Origin: Nectonema munidae
Lineage: Eukaryota; Nematomorpha; Nectonematoida; Nectonematidae
DNA length: 64,000 nt
Reading direction: 5' to 3'
Assembly: GCA_030549495.1 (NCBI GenBank)
Contig: JAUIRK010000207.1
Location: 186,001 to 250,000, forward strand
Shown here: positions 13,001 to 23,162 of the stretch, one piece after another
Layout of the letters: every line of letters begins with the position of its first letter
How positions within the stretch are numbered: position 1 is the stretch's first letter
The notes under the pieces: generated by a model
The model's database searches: none
What the model was told of the DNA's origin: nothing
Seen by the model: the letters and a program-made list of their open reading frames with translations, nothing else
Position numbers and translations under genes: made by a program

Positions 13001-16000
13001 GAGAATTGAAAAAATATTCAATAAATAAATTGTTTTAATCCATGACACCCAATGTTCCCAATCGCGAAGATATATTTTAAATATCAATAAAACTTGAGGA
13101 AATGGAAATTTTTTGAAAATAAAGCACAAATAAAATATTGTGAATTAATATTGAATTCTTATTTTGTTTTCAAAAAATGAAAAAATTCAAGTAAATATAT
13201 AAACAAAATTTTGCACTTTTTCACAGCTAAATATTAGTTTTATTGGTTTAAAATAAATTTTCTTGAATTTTATATTTTGTATAGTTCAACTTATTAATGT
13301 TCCCTTACGCCATTATCTATCAATCCATCCAATAAAGCAGCGTTTTCCAAACTTTTTTACTGCTACCCATAGCAAGAAGTACAGTTTGCATCGCGACCCA
13401 TAATACTTAGGTGTAATAAGACAAACTCTGTTCCGATATACGTTCATTTATTCAGCATCTTTTTTGTCATGATGAATGATTTTATTTTTCATGCGACCCA
13501 CTGAAGGGTCGGGGCCCACAGTTTGAAAAACGCTGCAATAAAGCATCTTATATATAGATAGATTGCATAAAATATGACTTGAAAAATAAGAAGTAAGAAT
13601 TTTAAAATCCTCCTTCCCTTCCATCAAATTGTAAGAAATTGGAATTCAGAAATGTTCACTTTCAGAAGATGGTAAAAATGGAGGCAGCAGCTTTACAATT
13701 TTTATTTATAATAAAAGTAATATACACTGAATTTAATATCGTATATACACCTAGTTAGAAATGTTTTAAGGAAAAACTGAAACTGTATATATGTCATATT
13801 AGATCATATTATGCTTGACCTTGATAATAAAATTGTAAAATGTATATTTACTATGTATTGATTTTCATTAAAAAATTAAAGTTTAAAAAAAATACATATA
13901 TTTCTTCCAATATTAGTTTTATTAAAAATTAGAATTTTCACATGTGTTTTATCAATTCTATTCTCCAAAATTTTGCAAAAAGCAACTGAATATGATACGA
14001 AATCATAGCTTTTAATTAATTTTTATTCGGTTGACAATTCTATCTTAAAAATGAGAGAGTTTATTGACCTTTTACACTTTTTTTTCAATAAATCGATCAC
14101 ATTAGGTTGTGTGCAGACTAAATCTCCAAAACCAAATGTTAACTCACAAAAAAATAATAATAAATTGGTTTAATAAAGTAGAAAACATGAGCTTACTTGA
14201 AGTCCAATTAGCCCGGAAACCGGTGAGATTAACGGATTCATCGCTATAGAACTTGAGCATCATAATGTGATTGGAGCTGATGTAGGTTGCGTCTTTAGGC
14301 AAACTTCCGTCTATCTTCGCAATCAAAACACTTTCTGTTTCTTTTATGCTCTCGCCAAGTATGAGCAAGTAATCGTAGAACTTTTCACTTTCAAAATGCA
14401 CGATCTAAATTCAAAAATTACCTAAAATTATAACTCAAAAATGGTATATTTTACAACTTCTTTTTCATTTGGAGTAGTTACAAGAATATGAATCAACAGA
14501 GATGAAACAAAATGGCTTGACTTAATTGACAAAAGATTTTCACTTGGAAATAATATTTTGGAAAAATTACTTTTCGAGAAAGAGATGAACTACTAATGAA
14601 CATCTAATTAAGATTAGCATTTGGTTCAGTGTTGTGAACCGATATAGTTAAAACTTGATGAGCTCGATAAAAAGTGGAAAGGTGATGAAATGCCAACAAG
14701 AGATGAATAGATACTTGTAGTTGGATCTTCGTTCCGATTGGACCTTCAAGAATCCAGACGCAAGAAGACATTGGAGGATAGGCTTTTGGATAATTCGGTG
14801 AAAATACTTCTCCATGTGTGCTTCCTTGATAGAAATAACATCGCGAATCTAAAAAAGTAAGTGTTTTTTAATTTCAAGTTTTGCCATTCGCGTATCCAAT
14901 CCATCTAACTGTTACGTAAATTATAATGTTACTTAGAATGTAAAAGAAATTGTCAATTTGTTCAAGAAGATCAGATAACATATCCTTTAAAATTAATTCA
15001 AATGAAAATATCAAACTGACTGCATGTTGGGTCTAATTAAATTTGGCATTTTTCATTGAGGTATGAAATTTGATTATTAAAAAAAATATATGGATTATGA
15101 AGAAAAACATTTATTATGATAAATAATATTGAATCAACTGAATATTGACCAGATTAAATTTTTTCTTGAAGTTCCAAAATTGCTTTCCTTATAAAATAAT
15201 TAATTGCTTATTCAATAATATTTTATCAACCTCTAAAAAATAATTAAACAATCTCTTAAAAACAATCTCTCTTCTTACCTGAAAGTTAGTTATCTGGTGG
15301 ATAAAATTTTACTAAACATATTTTATCTTTCAATGATTTTGAACGAATGTTTCTATGCAGGTAGATCGCTAAAAAACTAAAATCTAAAAGAGAAGAATCA
15401 TTTTCTTTAAACTTAGGTCTTTATTTTAACGAACATATATATTCATGAATTGAGATTATGATGAAAATTTATGTCAACTACCCAATCCAGTAAGGAGACA
15501 GGGGCGAGAGGGGGCAATTGACCTCCCTAAAATTTTCAGATTAATAATAATAATTCTAATGAAATTCAGAAAATATTTACAGATAATTACAATTATTTTG
15601 TGAATTTAAATGAATCTTAGAACATATCAATTGTTTCTTATGCAGATGACCAATTTAAAGATATCATAAAGATTTAGGCACTCTGATCGTATTCTTTTTT
15701 TAGATTCTCTGGTTACGGGCTTAAGGAAGTTTCAAGAAAAATTTCTTAGCGAGCGATTGAAAAGTTAGAAAATTTTCAGGTAAGATATTTTTATTAGGAA
15801 AAAGCCTAATATTAATAAATCTTGCTTAAAATAAAAATGTTTTTATGTGTGCTCAAACAAAGTTCTTAAAAAATCGAATGCTTAAAGCAGTTAACTTTAT
15901 TATTAATTTCTTTTTTTATGAGTTAAAGACAGAATAGCATTGGAACCTTCATACCTAGAATATCCCATACTCGTTGCAAAATTTTTTAACAAATTAATGT

Positions 16001-18836
16001 TATTCAAACTAATTAACCACTGTTCCCATTTCCCAATAATTATTCAAAAAGTTTTAAAATAATGTTTTAATTTTTTGGACAGAAGACAGGACCAATAACG
16101 AGCGGTTAACGACAAGGGTCCAGTCGAGTCGACTTCATAAAAATATGTTCGCGAGCGTTTATCAATTGCTTTTAATGCAACTCGTCGGCTTTAAATTAGA
16201 TAACGTCTTAATATTCTGGTAGTTAACGCTTAATTTCTCATGAATTATTTCTTTAACAACTTTAAAAAATTGGACCATCACTAGTTTGGAAATGAGTAAA
16301 CAGCTGCTCACCCAGATGTGCTGCCACGTCGTTTGCGTATGTTAACCTAAAGAATCGATAGTTTGGAAAAAGTCCTAATTCAACACCATCCAGATCCAAA
16401 TGACTCAGGATGAGTGATAGTCAAGGGTACTCTCAAATATTGATAAGTTATACACGGGCTGCATAAACGCAACACTTGTAATAATGTGATCTTTTTCCAT
16501 TTTTTAAACTTATATAGTCTAATTTTGTGATTTTTTTATTTAAAAAATTTCACATAACCTGTTTTTGGATTAAAAGCCTTTTTTGAAATTTGGTCTATAG
16601 TTTACAATATAAAGCACACGAACAGTGGATTCCATTTCTTGATTTCCAACAGTGCCAAGACATTTTAGGTCCAATTTTTAAAATTCAAAGCAATAAATAC
16701 CTGGAAGTTACAAAATGTAAACAATAAAGAATTGGGTATTTTACTGAATTCATGATACCCTAGGCTTACTAGACAACTTTCCACCAATGAAATAAATAAT
16801 GCTACTTAGCACGACATGTGCACGACCGAATTTTTATGAAAATGTAGACCTTTATTCATTATAGGGTACTTCTTCTGGAATTTATGCAGGACCAATGATA
16901 TCGAAAAAAGTAGTGTTGCAAACGTCTCAAAGAATTCTGTTACTTTCTTCATTCATTATATTGTCTGACGAATACTTTACTATATGTTAGTTACAGTATA
17001 CTTTTATCTTTACTATTATTCACTATGTTAATATTGTATTCTAGTAATAAAATATTCAGAAGATTACACCAAATATAAATGTTACATAAGGTCCTAGCAG
17101 AAGTTTTCTTACCGTTGGCAGGCAACGGACGGTATATGTTAGCTTTATATGAAATGAAAACGGTGATCGCTAGAATTCTAGCTCGAACGCTCCTTTATAA
17201 GCGTTATGGTTTAGGTGAGGGTTAGGGTGAGTTTCCAACAATCTTCGTTAGAACACTACCCTTACCATAAAGAACGTTTAAATCCTTCAAAGAAAAAGTT
17301 AAGCACGTATTGAATGTGCGTACCTTCACAATTTGTCTCATCCGAGTTATCTGGACACGATGGTTTGCCATCACAAACGTGCTTCGAGGGAATGCACTCA
17401 CCATTTAAGCATCTGAAAGAGTCTACATGCAAAAAATAACTTTTGTATTATTAACGCCATCTATCTGCGATAAACGATTTGAGTACCCTTCAAGCAAGCC
17501 TTCATCTCGCAAACAAAAGTTAAGACATGCTTGCACGCAGTAAACTTCCATAAGGCGGATTCAGCATTCATTGTCACGCAGTCTCCCTCTTCCAAGTCAG
17601 GATGACCGGGTTCCCAGTAACCGAAGTATTTGGATGTGAGATTTGAAGTACTCCACACGTAATAATCTGAGATTGGAGAGTTGATTGCACTTAGTCCTAT
17701 AATAATGAAAGTACTTTGATTTACTTAGGGAGATAAAGAAGTAAAATTTGCCAAAATTATTTAGATGATTTGAAAAGATTTCTATTTTATATATTTTTTC
17801 CCTATGAAAGAAAAACCTCTTTTGCGAAAATTGTTCAGGATATAATTATTCTTTTTAAATCACATTTAAACATTCTGCAAATTTTGTTTGTTTATCAATA
17901 AAACACATAAGTATACACGTAATTATTAAGTTGATATCAAAGTCATAAATATGAAAATAAAATTATTACGAGTGTTTAGCAAAGTCTGTAATCTTCTGCT
18001 GTTTACAACACTGTAGATTTTAGTCATAATATCATATGTTAACTCCGCTCTACAATTGAAAAAACGATCATGCCAACTTTAATTAAACTATAGTCTTTTA
18101 AACATGCAAGACCTTCCAACAATTCAGTAAACTTATGTAGTTTGGGAGGAGGGGGGAGTGATGTTATATCAAGTTAATTTATAATGACTTTGTGCCTTAA
18201 GGTTCTAGTTAAGTAGTACTGAAGATGAGATGATAACTTAGATTTTGCATATTTAAATTGCCTGGCATTTTTACTATTAACAAAATTTTAAAGGAAATAT
18301 CAATTGCAAAATTACATACCTTTAATGAAATTTGATGGGGAAATGTTGGTAAAAAATTAAGACGCGTTTTTATGAGTATAACCAGAAAGTGTGTAAAGGA
18401 TAAAGAATGGACTTTGTGAGGAAAGAGATCATCTTCTTTCTATTTATTCCCAGAGAAAGACTTAAAGATTAAGATTATTTTACTGAACCTGCCGCAAACC
18501 TGCTTTATTTTTTCTTCCTCCGCTCTCCCATCTGGTATCTCTCGAATCTTGGAATTGTTGCGTTATTATTTGTGAATACCACGTAAAATATCATGTAAGA
18601 ATACCTATCCAAAATTGTGCGCTCGAGTTTCCTTCTTTCACGAAATTAGCTATATTCGAGTTTTCTTCAAAGTTTTTAATCGTAACCAAAATGGCTCCAT
18701 AACTTTGACAGTGGGAACTGGCGGAAGAATATGTTTGGTGGATTTGGAAGTAGCTGTAACAATTTGTGCCAAACATCTGCCAATTTGGCAAGCACTTGAA
18801 ATCTCTCTCGACTTGCATTAACGACGCCTCATGATT
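732..18836 (-). CDS. uif: Uninflatable-like modular protein, 14 exons, partial at both ends
   Basis: Fourteen exons, each with AG/GT borders, splice in frame into 857 codons. Domain order is C-type lectin, LDLa, CUB x3, CCP x4, EGF-Ca and the beginning of F5/8C. Known: Drosophila Uninflatable is a large single-pass apical epithelial protein needed for tracheal inflation and linked to Notch signalling, with lectin, CUB, LDLa, CCP, EGF and F5/8C modules. The match in order is the basis for the name, which is inference from memory without a search. Borders between modules are phase 1 and borders inside CUB domains are phase 0. The signal peptide exon lies above 18836 and was not identified. The rest of F5/8C, further EGFs, any transmembrane segment and the tail lie left of the window. 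Another multi-domain adhesion protein is the main alternative. Confidence 0.75.
1186..1359 (-). CDS. uif: Exon: sushi (CCP) domain 4, divergent
   Basis: A short exon of 58 codons, phase 1 to phase 1. It reads [37 protein letters not shown] and PKC. The four cysteines are present but the tryptophan normally lying between the third and fourth cysteines is missing. The donor ATAG/GTAAAC joins to the EGF exon and rebuilds an Asp codon. Confidence 0.88.
1797..1880 (+). repeat. tRNA-like SINE head (fragment)
   Basis: Inside the intron between CCP3 and CCP4 there is an imperfect A-box-like stretch (from about 1804, TGGCAGGTTAGTTGA) and, 44 bases on, a near-perfect B box GGTTCGATTTC at 1848-1858. 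No stable cloverleaf is evident, so a functional tRNA is unlikely. A SINE 5' end is the better reading. Its 3' end was not defined; flanking intron sequence is plain AT-rich DNA. Confidence 0.4.
2642..2827 (-). CDS. uif: Exon: sushi (CCP) domain 3
   Basis: Phase 1 to phase 1, 62 codons. The motifs are [30 protein letters not shown] and PTC. The acceptor has a long T tract ending TTACAG; the donor is TCAA/GTAACT. Confidence 0.92.
3179..3370 (-). CDS. uif: Exon: sushi (CCP) domain 2
   Basis: Phase 1 to phase 1, 64 codons. The CCP features are [32 protein letters not shown] and PEC. It is the most canonical of the four sushi modules. The donor is TTCC/GTACGA. Confidence 0.93.
3485..4165 (+). 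mobile_element. LINE fragment, reverse transcriptase C-terminal part
   Basis: Near 3527 the plus strand encodes SGIPQGS, the RT G-x-PQGS motif. A relic of the catalytic motif region follows and then [20 protein letters not shown], the thumb-side sequence of non-LTR RTs of the Jockey/CR1/I type. Stops and frame changes are common, so it is dead. It lies opposite to uif in an intron. Confidence 0.65.
4170..6660 (+). mobile_element. Degenerate LINE with endonuclease and RT remains
   Basis: The less AT-rich start (4170-4320) is followed by [11 protein letters not shown], the opening of an APE-type endonuclease ORF (N-x-x-SL-AK). RT traces include ISEHYRPF near 5500, a SHLSNLRQ segment near 5640, and VDDMT near 5799, which is a decayed catalytic motif. 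The C-terminal SVQKKASRY region lies near 6180. The 3' end is a short (TAATAAG)n-like tail near 6640-6670, typical of LINEs lacking long poly-A. Many stops. A GAAT tetranucleotide run sits at about 5022-5043. Confidence 0.7.
6756..6935 (-). CDS. uif: Exon: sushi (CCP) domain 1
   Basis: Sixty codons, phase 1 to phase 1, acceptor TTTTTCAG and donor ATAG/GTGAGT. It has four cysteines in CCP spacing (DCPLL, VTCEEGF, YCNKMG, SRCI) and the conserved tryptophan in GKWTSD. Confidence 0.9.
6936..8043. other. Intron with unassigned ORF remains
   Basis: An open minus frame of 64 codons at 7388-7582 shows no domain I recognise and has no matching splice frame. A plus-strand acidic stretch near 7920-8000 ([11 protein letters not shown]) may be a transposase N-terminus, but nothing supports it further. 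Confidence 0.4.
8044..8218 (-). CDS. uif: Exon: CUB domain 3, second half
   Basis: This small exon is easily missed because it is only 175 bp. The acceptor AATTTAG puts it in phase 0 directly after the previous exon. The frame then runs through [16 protein letters not shown] and [12 protein letters not shown] to [10 protein letters not shown], which has the strand order of a CUB C-terminus. The donor ATTG/GTATCA is phase 1 and rebuilds an Asp codon with the next sushi exon. Sequence similarity is weaker than for CUB1 and CUB2; the phase agreement on both sides is the main support. The 3-kb intron before it holds the Tigger element. Confidence 0.75.
8440..10480 (-). mobile_element. Internally deleted Tigger/pogo (Tc1-mariner) element
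   Basis: Reading the minus strand from 10300, [20 protein letters not shown] is the usual Tigger N-terminus. After the nested insert the frame resumes with [17 protein letters not shown], the CENP-B-type HTH region. The chain then jumps to a C-terminal part ([42 protein letters not shown]), so the DDE catalytic core is missing. The end near 10475 reads AGTAATCCCTCGCTACTTCG on the minus strand, resembling Tigger terminal repeats. The opposite terminal repeat was not found. It sits in the CUB3 intron. Confidence 0.75.
9057..10119. mobile_element. Nonautonomous DNA transposon with iteron-filled TIRs, nested in Tigger
   Basis: Both sides carry the 8-bp target duplication ATTAAGAG (9049-9056 and 10120-10127). 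The ends are inverted: GGTGTCTGGTCAAAACGGCC on the left and GGTTCCTAGTCAAAACGGCC on the right (reverse complement). Inside each end is a tandem array of a 15-16 bp unit, AAAACGGCCGAAAACC: about fourteen copies on the left to about 9300 and six on the right from about 10005. The 700-bp core is AT-rich and non-coding. An 8-bp duplication fits hAT, Merlin or Sola1; the terminal bases do not decide. Removing it rejoins the Tigger reading frame. Confidence 0.85.
10481..11231. other. Intron remainder
   Basis: Nothing recognised apart from AT-rich sequence; a 60-codon minus ORF at 10603-10785 has no domain and no fitting splice phase. Confidence 0.5.
11232..11401 (-). CDS. uif: Exon: CUB domain 3, first half
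   Basis: Phase 1 entry, phase 0 exit (CAA/GTAGCC). It shows the opening cysteine [10 protein letters not shown], the [12 protein letters not shown] motif where NYP is usual, SCSWTIDP and the strand [12 protein letters not shown]. Confidence 0.88.
11402..12179. other. Intron between CUB2 and CUB3
   Basis: AT-rich, no element or ORF that I can assign. Confidence 0.5.
12180..12378 (-). CDS. uif: Exon: CUB domain 2, second half
   Basis: Phase 0 entry, phase 1 exit (ATAG/GTGAGG). It contains the textbook CUB strings [20 protein letters not shown] and [10 protein letters not shown]. It lacks cysteines, like the other two second halves. Confidence 0.92.
12801..12943 (-). CDS. uif: Exon: CUB domain 2, first half
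   Basis: Translates to [10 protein letters not shown], a NYPEKYLNG motif and [10 protein letters not shown], the two cysteines and the NYP motif of a CUB start. The donor is GAA/GTAAGT in phase 0. The acceptor is ambiguous between two AGs six bases apart, both in the same phase; 12943 is chosen because it has the better pyrimidine tract. Confidence 0.85.
13338..13535. mobile_element. hAT-type MITE, 198 bp
   Basis: Perfect 8-bp target duplication CAATAAAG at 13330-13337 and 13536-13543. TIRs are CAGCGTTTTCCAAACTTTTT on the left and CAGCGTTTTTCAAACTGTGG on the right. The ends strongly resemble the widespread hAT pattern CAGNGTTTNTCAAACTGTGG. It is non-coding and lies in the intron between CUB1 and CUB2. 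Confidence 0.9.
14197..14404 (-). CDS. uif: Exon: CUB domain 1, second half
   Basis: Phase 0 acceptor (GAATTTAG) and phase 1 donor (TCAA/GTAAGC). It carries the CUB beta strands [21 protein letters not shown] and the closing TGFRANWT. There are no cysteines, so the second CUB disulfide is absent. Confidence 0.88.
14715..14848 (-). CDS. uif: Exon: CUB domain 1, first half
   Basis: Acceptor TTTTTTAG, donor CAA/GTATCT. It enters in phase 1 and leaves in phase 0. The sequence has the CUB opening cysteine (RCYFYQG), the [11 protein letters not shown] motif and the second cysteine in SSCVWIL. Confidence 0.88.
14849..17323. other. Long intron between LDLa and CUB1
   Basis: Mostly AT-rich. A G-rich telomere-like stretch (GGTTTAGGTGAGGGTTAGGG) lies at about 17209-17228. 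A less AT-rich patch at 16080-16200 has no recognised function. Confidence 0.45.
17324..17422 (-). CDS. uif: Exon: LDL-receptor class A domain
   Basis: A 33-codon phase 1 exon reads [17 protein letters not shown] followed by [11 protein letters not shown]. With the cysteine from the preceding exon all six LDLa cysteines are present. The calcium-cage acidic residues of the C-terminal DNSDE motif are intact. Single LDLa exons flanked by phase 1 introns are usual for this module. Confidence 0.92.
17487..17696 (-). CDS. uif: Exon: second half of C-type lectin domain
   Basis: Phase 1 to phase 1, 70 codons. It completes the CTL fold with cysteines in GDCVTM, FTACKH and FVCEM. The site that is EPN or QPD in calcium-dependent sugar binders reads EPG, and the WND position reads WKF, so canonical carbohydrate binding is unlikely (inference). 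The last residues, ACLKG, supply the first cysteine of the following LDLa module, so the intron falls just inside that module. Confidence 0.88.
17697..18604. other. Intron inside the C-type lectin domain
   Basis: No element recognised; AT-rich with a short G tract near 18145. Confidence 0.45.
18605..18836 (-). CDS. uif: Exon: first half of C-type lectin domain
   Basis: The acceptor follows TTTGTAG and the donor is ATAG/GTATTC (phase 1). The translation has the CTL opening [16 protein letters not shown], the helix-1 region ending SSASSHC, the LVTI strand, and closes on FWI-G, the family WIG signature. The 5' border fits phase 0 and no signal peptide is encoded here, so at least one upstream exon is missing. 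An in-frame ATG lies seven codons into the exon, but starting there would leave the protein without a signal peptide. Confidence 0.85.
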
Positions 18837-18971
18837 CTACAAATATTGATGGGGTAGATAACAAAAACAAGAAATTAATTCAGAGAAGAACAGTATGACA
18901 TTTTACAGCTTTTGGTGAAAAAGAAAAGGGAACAAATGAAGAACAGGCATCCTAAATGCATATGAAGAAAG

Positions 18972-18990
18972 CCCCCCCCCCCCCCCCCCC
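18972..18990 (+). repeat. Homopolymer C19 between two CATATGAAGAAA copies
   Basis: Nineteen consecutive C residues in otherwise AT-rich DNA. CATATGAAGAAA occurs just before it (18959) and just after it (18997), so the tract may sit in a small duplication or be a MITE relic. Confidence 0.7.
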
Positions 18991-19299
18991 AATTTTCATA
19001 TGAAGAAAAATCCCCCTAAATTATTTTTATCAAAGATGGCGACATGGTTGTTTTCATAAAAATTATTTATTAAAAAAATTAAAGTTAATTAAAAAATTAA
19101 AATCACAAAATAGCGTAAATAAAATTATCCTTACAAATGTTGCAAATAGGTTTATATGCGTTTGAAACAAATCGATTCCCAATCGTGACCAACATTTTCC
19201 CTATGCATGTGATACTGACAACTAAAAAAATATTCTGGTTGTAAACAGACTCATATTTTGAAAGGTGCTTAAATTCAAATTACCTATATTTGAACAAGG

Positions 19300-20990
19300 G
19301 CTCACCATATTTAATTAATATAAAGCCATTCCATAACTTTCAAGAAGTACTTCACTTTCCTTGCTATGGAATATCTATAAACCATCTTAAACTTATAGAA
19401 ACTTTTTACAAGGTGCTTCAATATGTGTATCAAACTCTCCTATTTCCCCGAAATTTTTAGGAAAACCCAAGTGGTTCCACTTTTTAAGAAAAGTAATCGG
19501 GGACAAGTAACAAATTATGGACCAGTTTCCATAATTGCTTCAGTTTTCAAAATTATCGAAAAAATCCTGCATGCCCAGATTCTTCATTATCTAGATTCTA
19601 AATGTTTTTACATGATTTACAATGGGGATTCAGGAAGCATCATTCTTCTGAATAATTCATTATCTTGAAAATAAAAAAGATGTTGTGTCTGTTTTTTACT
19701 TGATTTGAGTGGCGCTTTTGACTCTGTATAGCATAAAATTCGTGTGGGTTTGGGTCAGATGCATTGAGATTTTTCTTCCACTATCTCCCCGGTAAAACAC
19801 AAATACAATCCATCGATATCTCCAAATCTTATAAATCTGATGTATCTTCTGGTCTACTTCAAGGTTCAATATTCGTTCCCTTAGATATCTTCTACCGAAT
19901 ACAAATATTAACGTGCTTCTCTCCACAAATGATATTTCCTTCTTTATTCCATTTGATCGAAGTTTAGATATCAAATTGGCACAGTTGATCTTGACCCAAA
20001 ACATGGAAAATATTCATAGTTTATTAACTAAGATTAATTTATTTTTAAATGAAGGAAAAACAAAGGGAATGCATTTGACAACTTTGAAGCGTCATTTTGA
20101 CACATATGGGTATCTAGATATAGAGGTTGTTGGTCAGTTAAATTCTATAGGACTTATTATAAATAATAAGCTAGATTCGAAAGATCATATTGACCATTTG
20201 ACTGGTAGAATGTGTGCATTACGAAGAATTTTGAAGAATCCAAGTGAACATGCTCCTGAACAAATATGCCAAGCTTTATTAAATATAGTATTGTGAAGTG
20301 GGGACATGCAAACACAAGAAAGCTTATTTCCATACAAAATAAGCTTTACGTTTAATCTTCAACAAGCATGCGTTTCATCAAACGAATCAAATCTTCTTTG
20401 ATAATATACTTTTCAAATTAGCTGAATTTATCAAAAATGTGTTGTTCACAAAATTATAAAATGTGTTGCTCTACAAGTTTTTCCATTCAAAGTTACCTTA
20501 TGCTTTATATTTAACATTAAAGTTGAAATTACAATGTTCTGATCACTAAAGCTCCTTGTTTCAAGTTACACATGTACAGACAAAGAGTTTCTTACAAGTC
20601 CTATCATTTCTGGAATAAGAAGTGTTTGAATTCATCATTCTACACCTTTCCTTTGCTGAGATTCAAAAAAGAAATCAAACTACACCTCATCAATCATTAC
20701 CAAAATATAAAGTGTTCTATTCCTAACTGCTTTTTCGTGTTAAAAGATGTTATTAAATTTATTGAACCATTAAAATATCTTTTTCTGTTTTTTATCTTCA
20801 ATTTTGTAGAACATAATTTTTTGACTCCTTAATTGTTTAGGTTTCTCTCTTATTGGGTAACACCAAGCGGTTCTTAAGGGCATGGCATCCGCCCTACAAA
20901 GCGCATTATCTATGTATAGTTGTTCTGTCTTGTGAGCACTTTTTTATTCCTTCTGCTATTGTAAATAAATGTATCCATCTTTTCCTTATA
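19300..20990 (+). mobile_element. 5'-truncated LINE, RT and C-terminal region
   Basis: The plus strand encodes an RT beginning IFRKTQVVPLFKKSNRGQ, a NYGPVSII motif (usually NYRPISLL) and KIIEKILHAQILHYL. A frame-shifted remainder of the fingers and palm follows, then NINVLLSTNDISFFI where the catalytic YADD-type motif should be. The thumb segment NKLDSKDHIDHL and a C-terminal part with VSYKSYHFWNKK near 20580 come next. A 3' UTR extends to about 20990. Its class is Jockey/CR1/I-like. It is broken by several frameshifts and the endonuclease part is missing. Confidence 0.75.
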
Positions 20991-21148
20991 TTTACTTATT
21001 ATTTTATGTAGTCTCTCTATGCTGTGCATACCCTTTAGAAAAACAGCCCAAACTCTTATAATAAGGAAAAAACACCCCTAAAAAGTGTGAACATGAAAAA
21101 AAAACCACTCTAAAATCGCTATAGTTCTTGTTCTTCATGTGATCCAAG

Positions 21149-21317
21149 AGGGGCGTAAGAGGGGGAAGGGGGAGTCCCCCCCCCAATACTTTTCTGCCCC
21201 CTCCAAATACCAAATATTTTTATTACTTAATTAAAGTTCTAATTTTATTTCCAATATGCTTGCCCCCCTAAATTCCTTGCATGCCCCCCCAACTTCCATT
21301 TTTTGGCTACGCCACTG
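21149..21317. mobile_element. hAT-type MITE, 169 bp
   Basis: Flanked by a perfect 8-bp duplication, GATCCAAG, at 21141-21148 and 21318-21325. The right end (reverse complement) is CAGTGGCGTAGCCAAAAAA; the left end is a decayed match, AGGGGCGTAAG. The interior has C and G tracts but no coding. CAGTGGCGTAGCC is a common terminal sequence of small hAT-type elements in animals. Confidence 0.8.
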
Positions 21318-21325
21318 GATCCAAG

Positions 21326-23162
21326 AAAGCTCCTAATATAAAAAATGTTTCAAATTTTATCCCTTGAATGTTCGAATGAAAAATAAATTTAAAAAAAAGA
21401 GAGAAATGCGAGTATTTTTCACCCTTAATTCGGTTTATTAATTTTTTTAGCTAATTAGGATTAGTTAAAATGAAATTATATAGAAGTATTATAAGAATGA
21501 AGTGAATTATGAATTATTATTTCAAGTTAATTAATGATGTATTTATTTAGTGAGGTATTCAGTCAGCCACTTCTATTAGGGATGGGAGAATATAAAGCTT
21601 TTGTACGATTCCAATTCTGATTCTCGATGCCAATGACGATGCAGATTTAAAATTGTCATGTGTGTAAAGTTAAAAATTTATTTTAATTATTTCATGTTTG
21701 TTGGATAGTTAAACATAATATAAAGTTAATTTATTTAAAATACAGATGAAGTGGCGCTGAGTCTTTGAAAAAACGTGGAAATTATAAAAAAAGTTAATTG
21801 AAGTAGAAAACAGTCTTCATTCAAAATATTAAAAGATAAATTTTCGAACACTATGCTCATCAACATATCTTACTTACATAAACAATCATGAGTATACACT
21901 CTGTCATATTTGCACTTTAAAATCCTTAAACATATGTCTATCAGTGGTGTATGGTAGGTAAGGTTAGACGTTTCGTTACATATTGGATACCTCTCTGATC
22001 TTCATCATCATCATCACGACATCATTCATGCGTTGGCATCGAGATCTCGCTTCGGAAAAGCGAACCCTTAAAACGTTTTCTCACCCAGTCACGAGGTCAG
22101 TTACTTGACCTAGGTTTGGGCATAGATCTATCTATCTCTAGATAATATAAAAGGCTTTATAATCGTGATCATTATCAAAATTATCATCTCATAATCAAAT
22201 ACAAAGAGGAATATATCATTTTGTCGATTCTTCTAAATATTGCATATATAAATCTAATAATATTGTGTTTACGCGGAAGAACACTCTCCATAGCCGCCCA
22301 TGCACAATTTGAATGAAAACGCCTATATTTTGTTAGAAGCATAAGACATGCCTTCTCTTAATTTATGCACTTGAATCACTATGCAGGCAGCAGACACACA
22401 CAGCCCATGTAATTAACATACACTTAAAATTAAACGGCCCGATAAATATTAATGCGCGAGAAGAGATAAAATATCTCGAAAAGTGAGTGCACTCATCTCC
22501 TTCATCATCACACCACCATTCTTATTCTTCTTTATGTTTTCTATATATTTGCCTTTCTTTCAGAGAGGTTTGAGAATCACTGCTCTAAAACCTAAACAAA
22601 ACGCGTTTTCTCTTACTTTGTGATTATTGCTCATGCCATTTTTCACGAATGCAGAGACTTATTATTTTACCTAAAACATCGTAAGGGAAACTTTGTAAAC
22701 GTTAAATTAAAAGATAGTCAAATGCTTAATATTTCGTCAAAAAAGATATGCAAATAGTTTTTCATACTAACCAAAATATCATTTGACATGTTTCAACTGA
22801 TTATAAATTTCATTATTAAATTTTTTTTTCAGAAAGCTCTATATTTTTTCTATTGTGTGTGTTTTTTATTAGTATATTTAGATTTTTTCCCTCAACTCAG
22901 ATATTGTGTTCTAATGTAAACAAGAATTTCATTAAACCACTAATGGCATCTAAAGTTCTTATTTAGGTTATTAATCTAACTTTTCTATATTCAGACACAC
23001 ATTCTCTGGTGGGCATATTTTAATTAAATGAGGAAAAATGACCTAGAATTAAGCTGTAAAAAGTGTATTTTTGGGGTTCTTTCATTTAAAAGAGAAAAAA
23101 TAATTTATTTTTTTTTATTTTTTTTAATTGCCAAACACAGTAAGATAAACCAAAGAGAGCAA
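21326..23162. other. No gene seen
   Basis: AT-rich. CAGTGGTGTATGGTAGG at about 21951 resembles a lone MITE end, but no partner was found. A moderately GC-rich patch at 22000-22130 is unassigned. Confidence 0.4.

Noticed and set aside
22000-22140. Less AT-rich patch with stem-like sequence as a tRNA or SINE
   Set aside because: No A or B box in the right order and no cloverleaf by eye.
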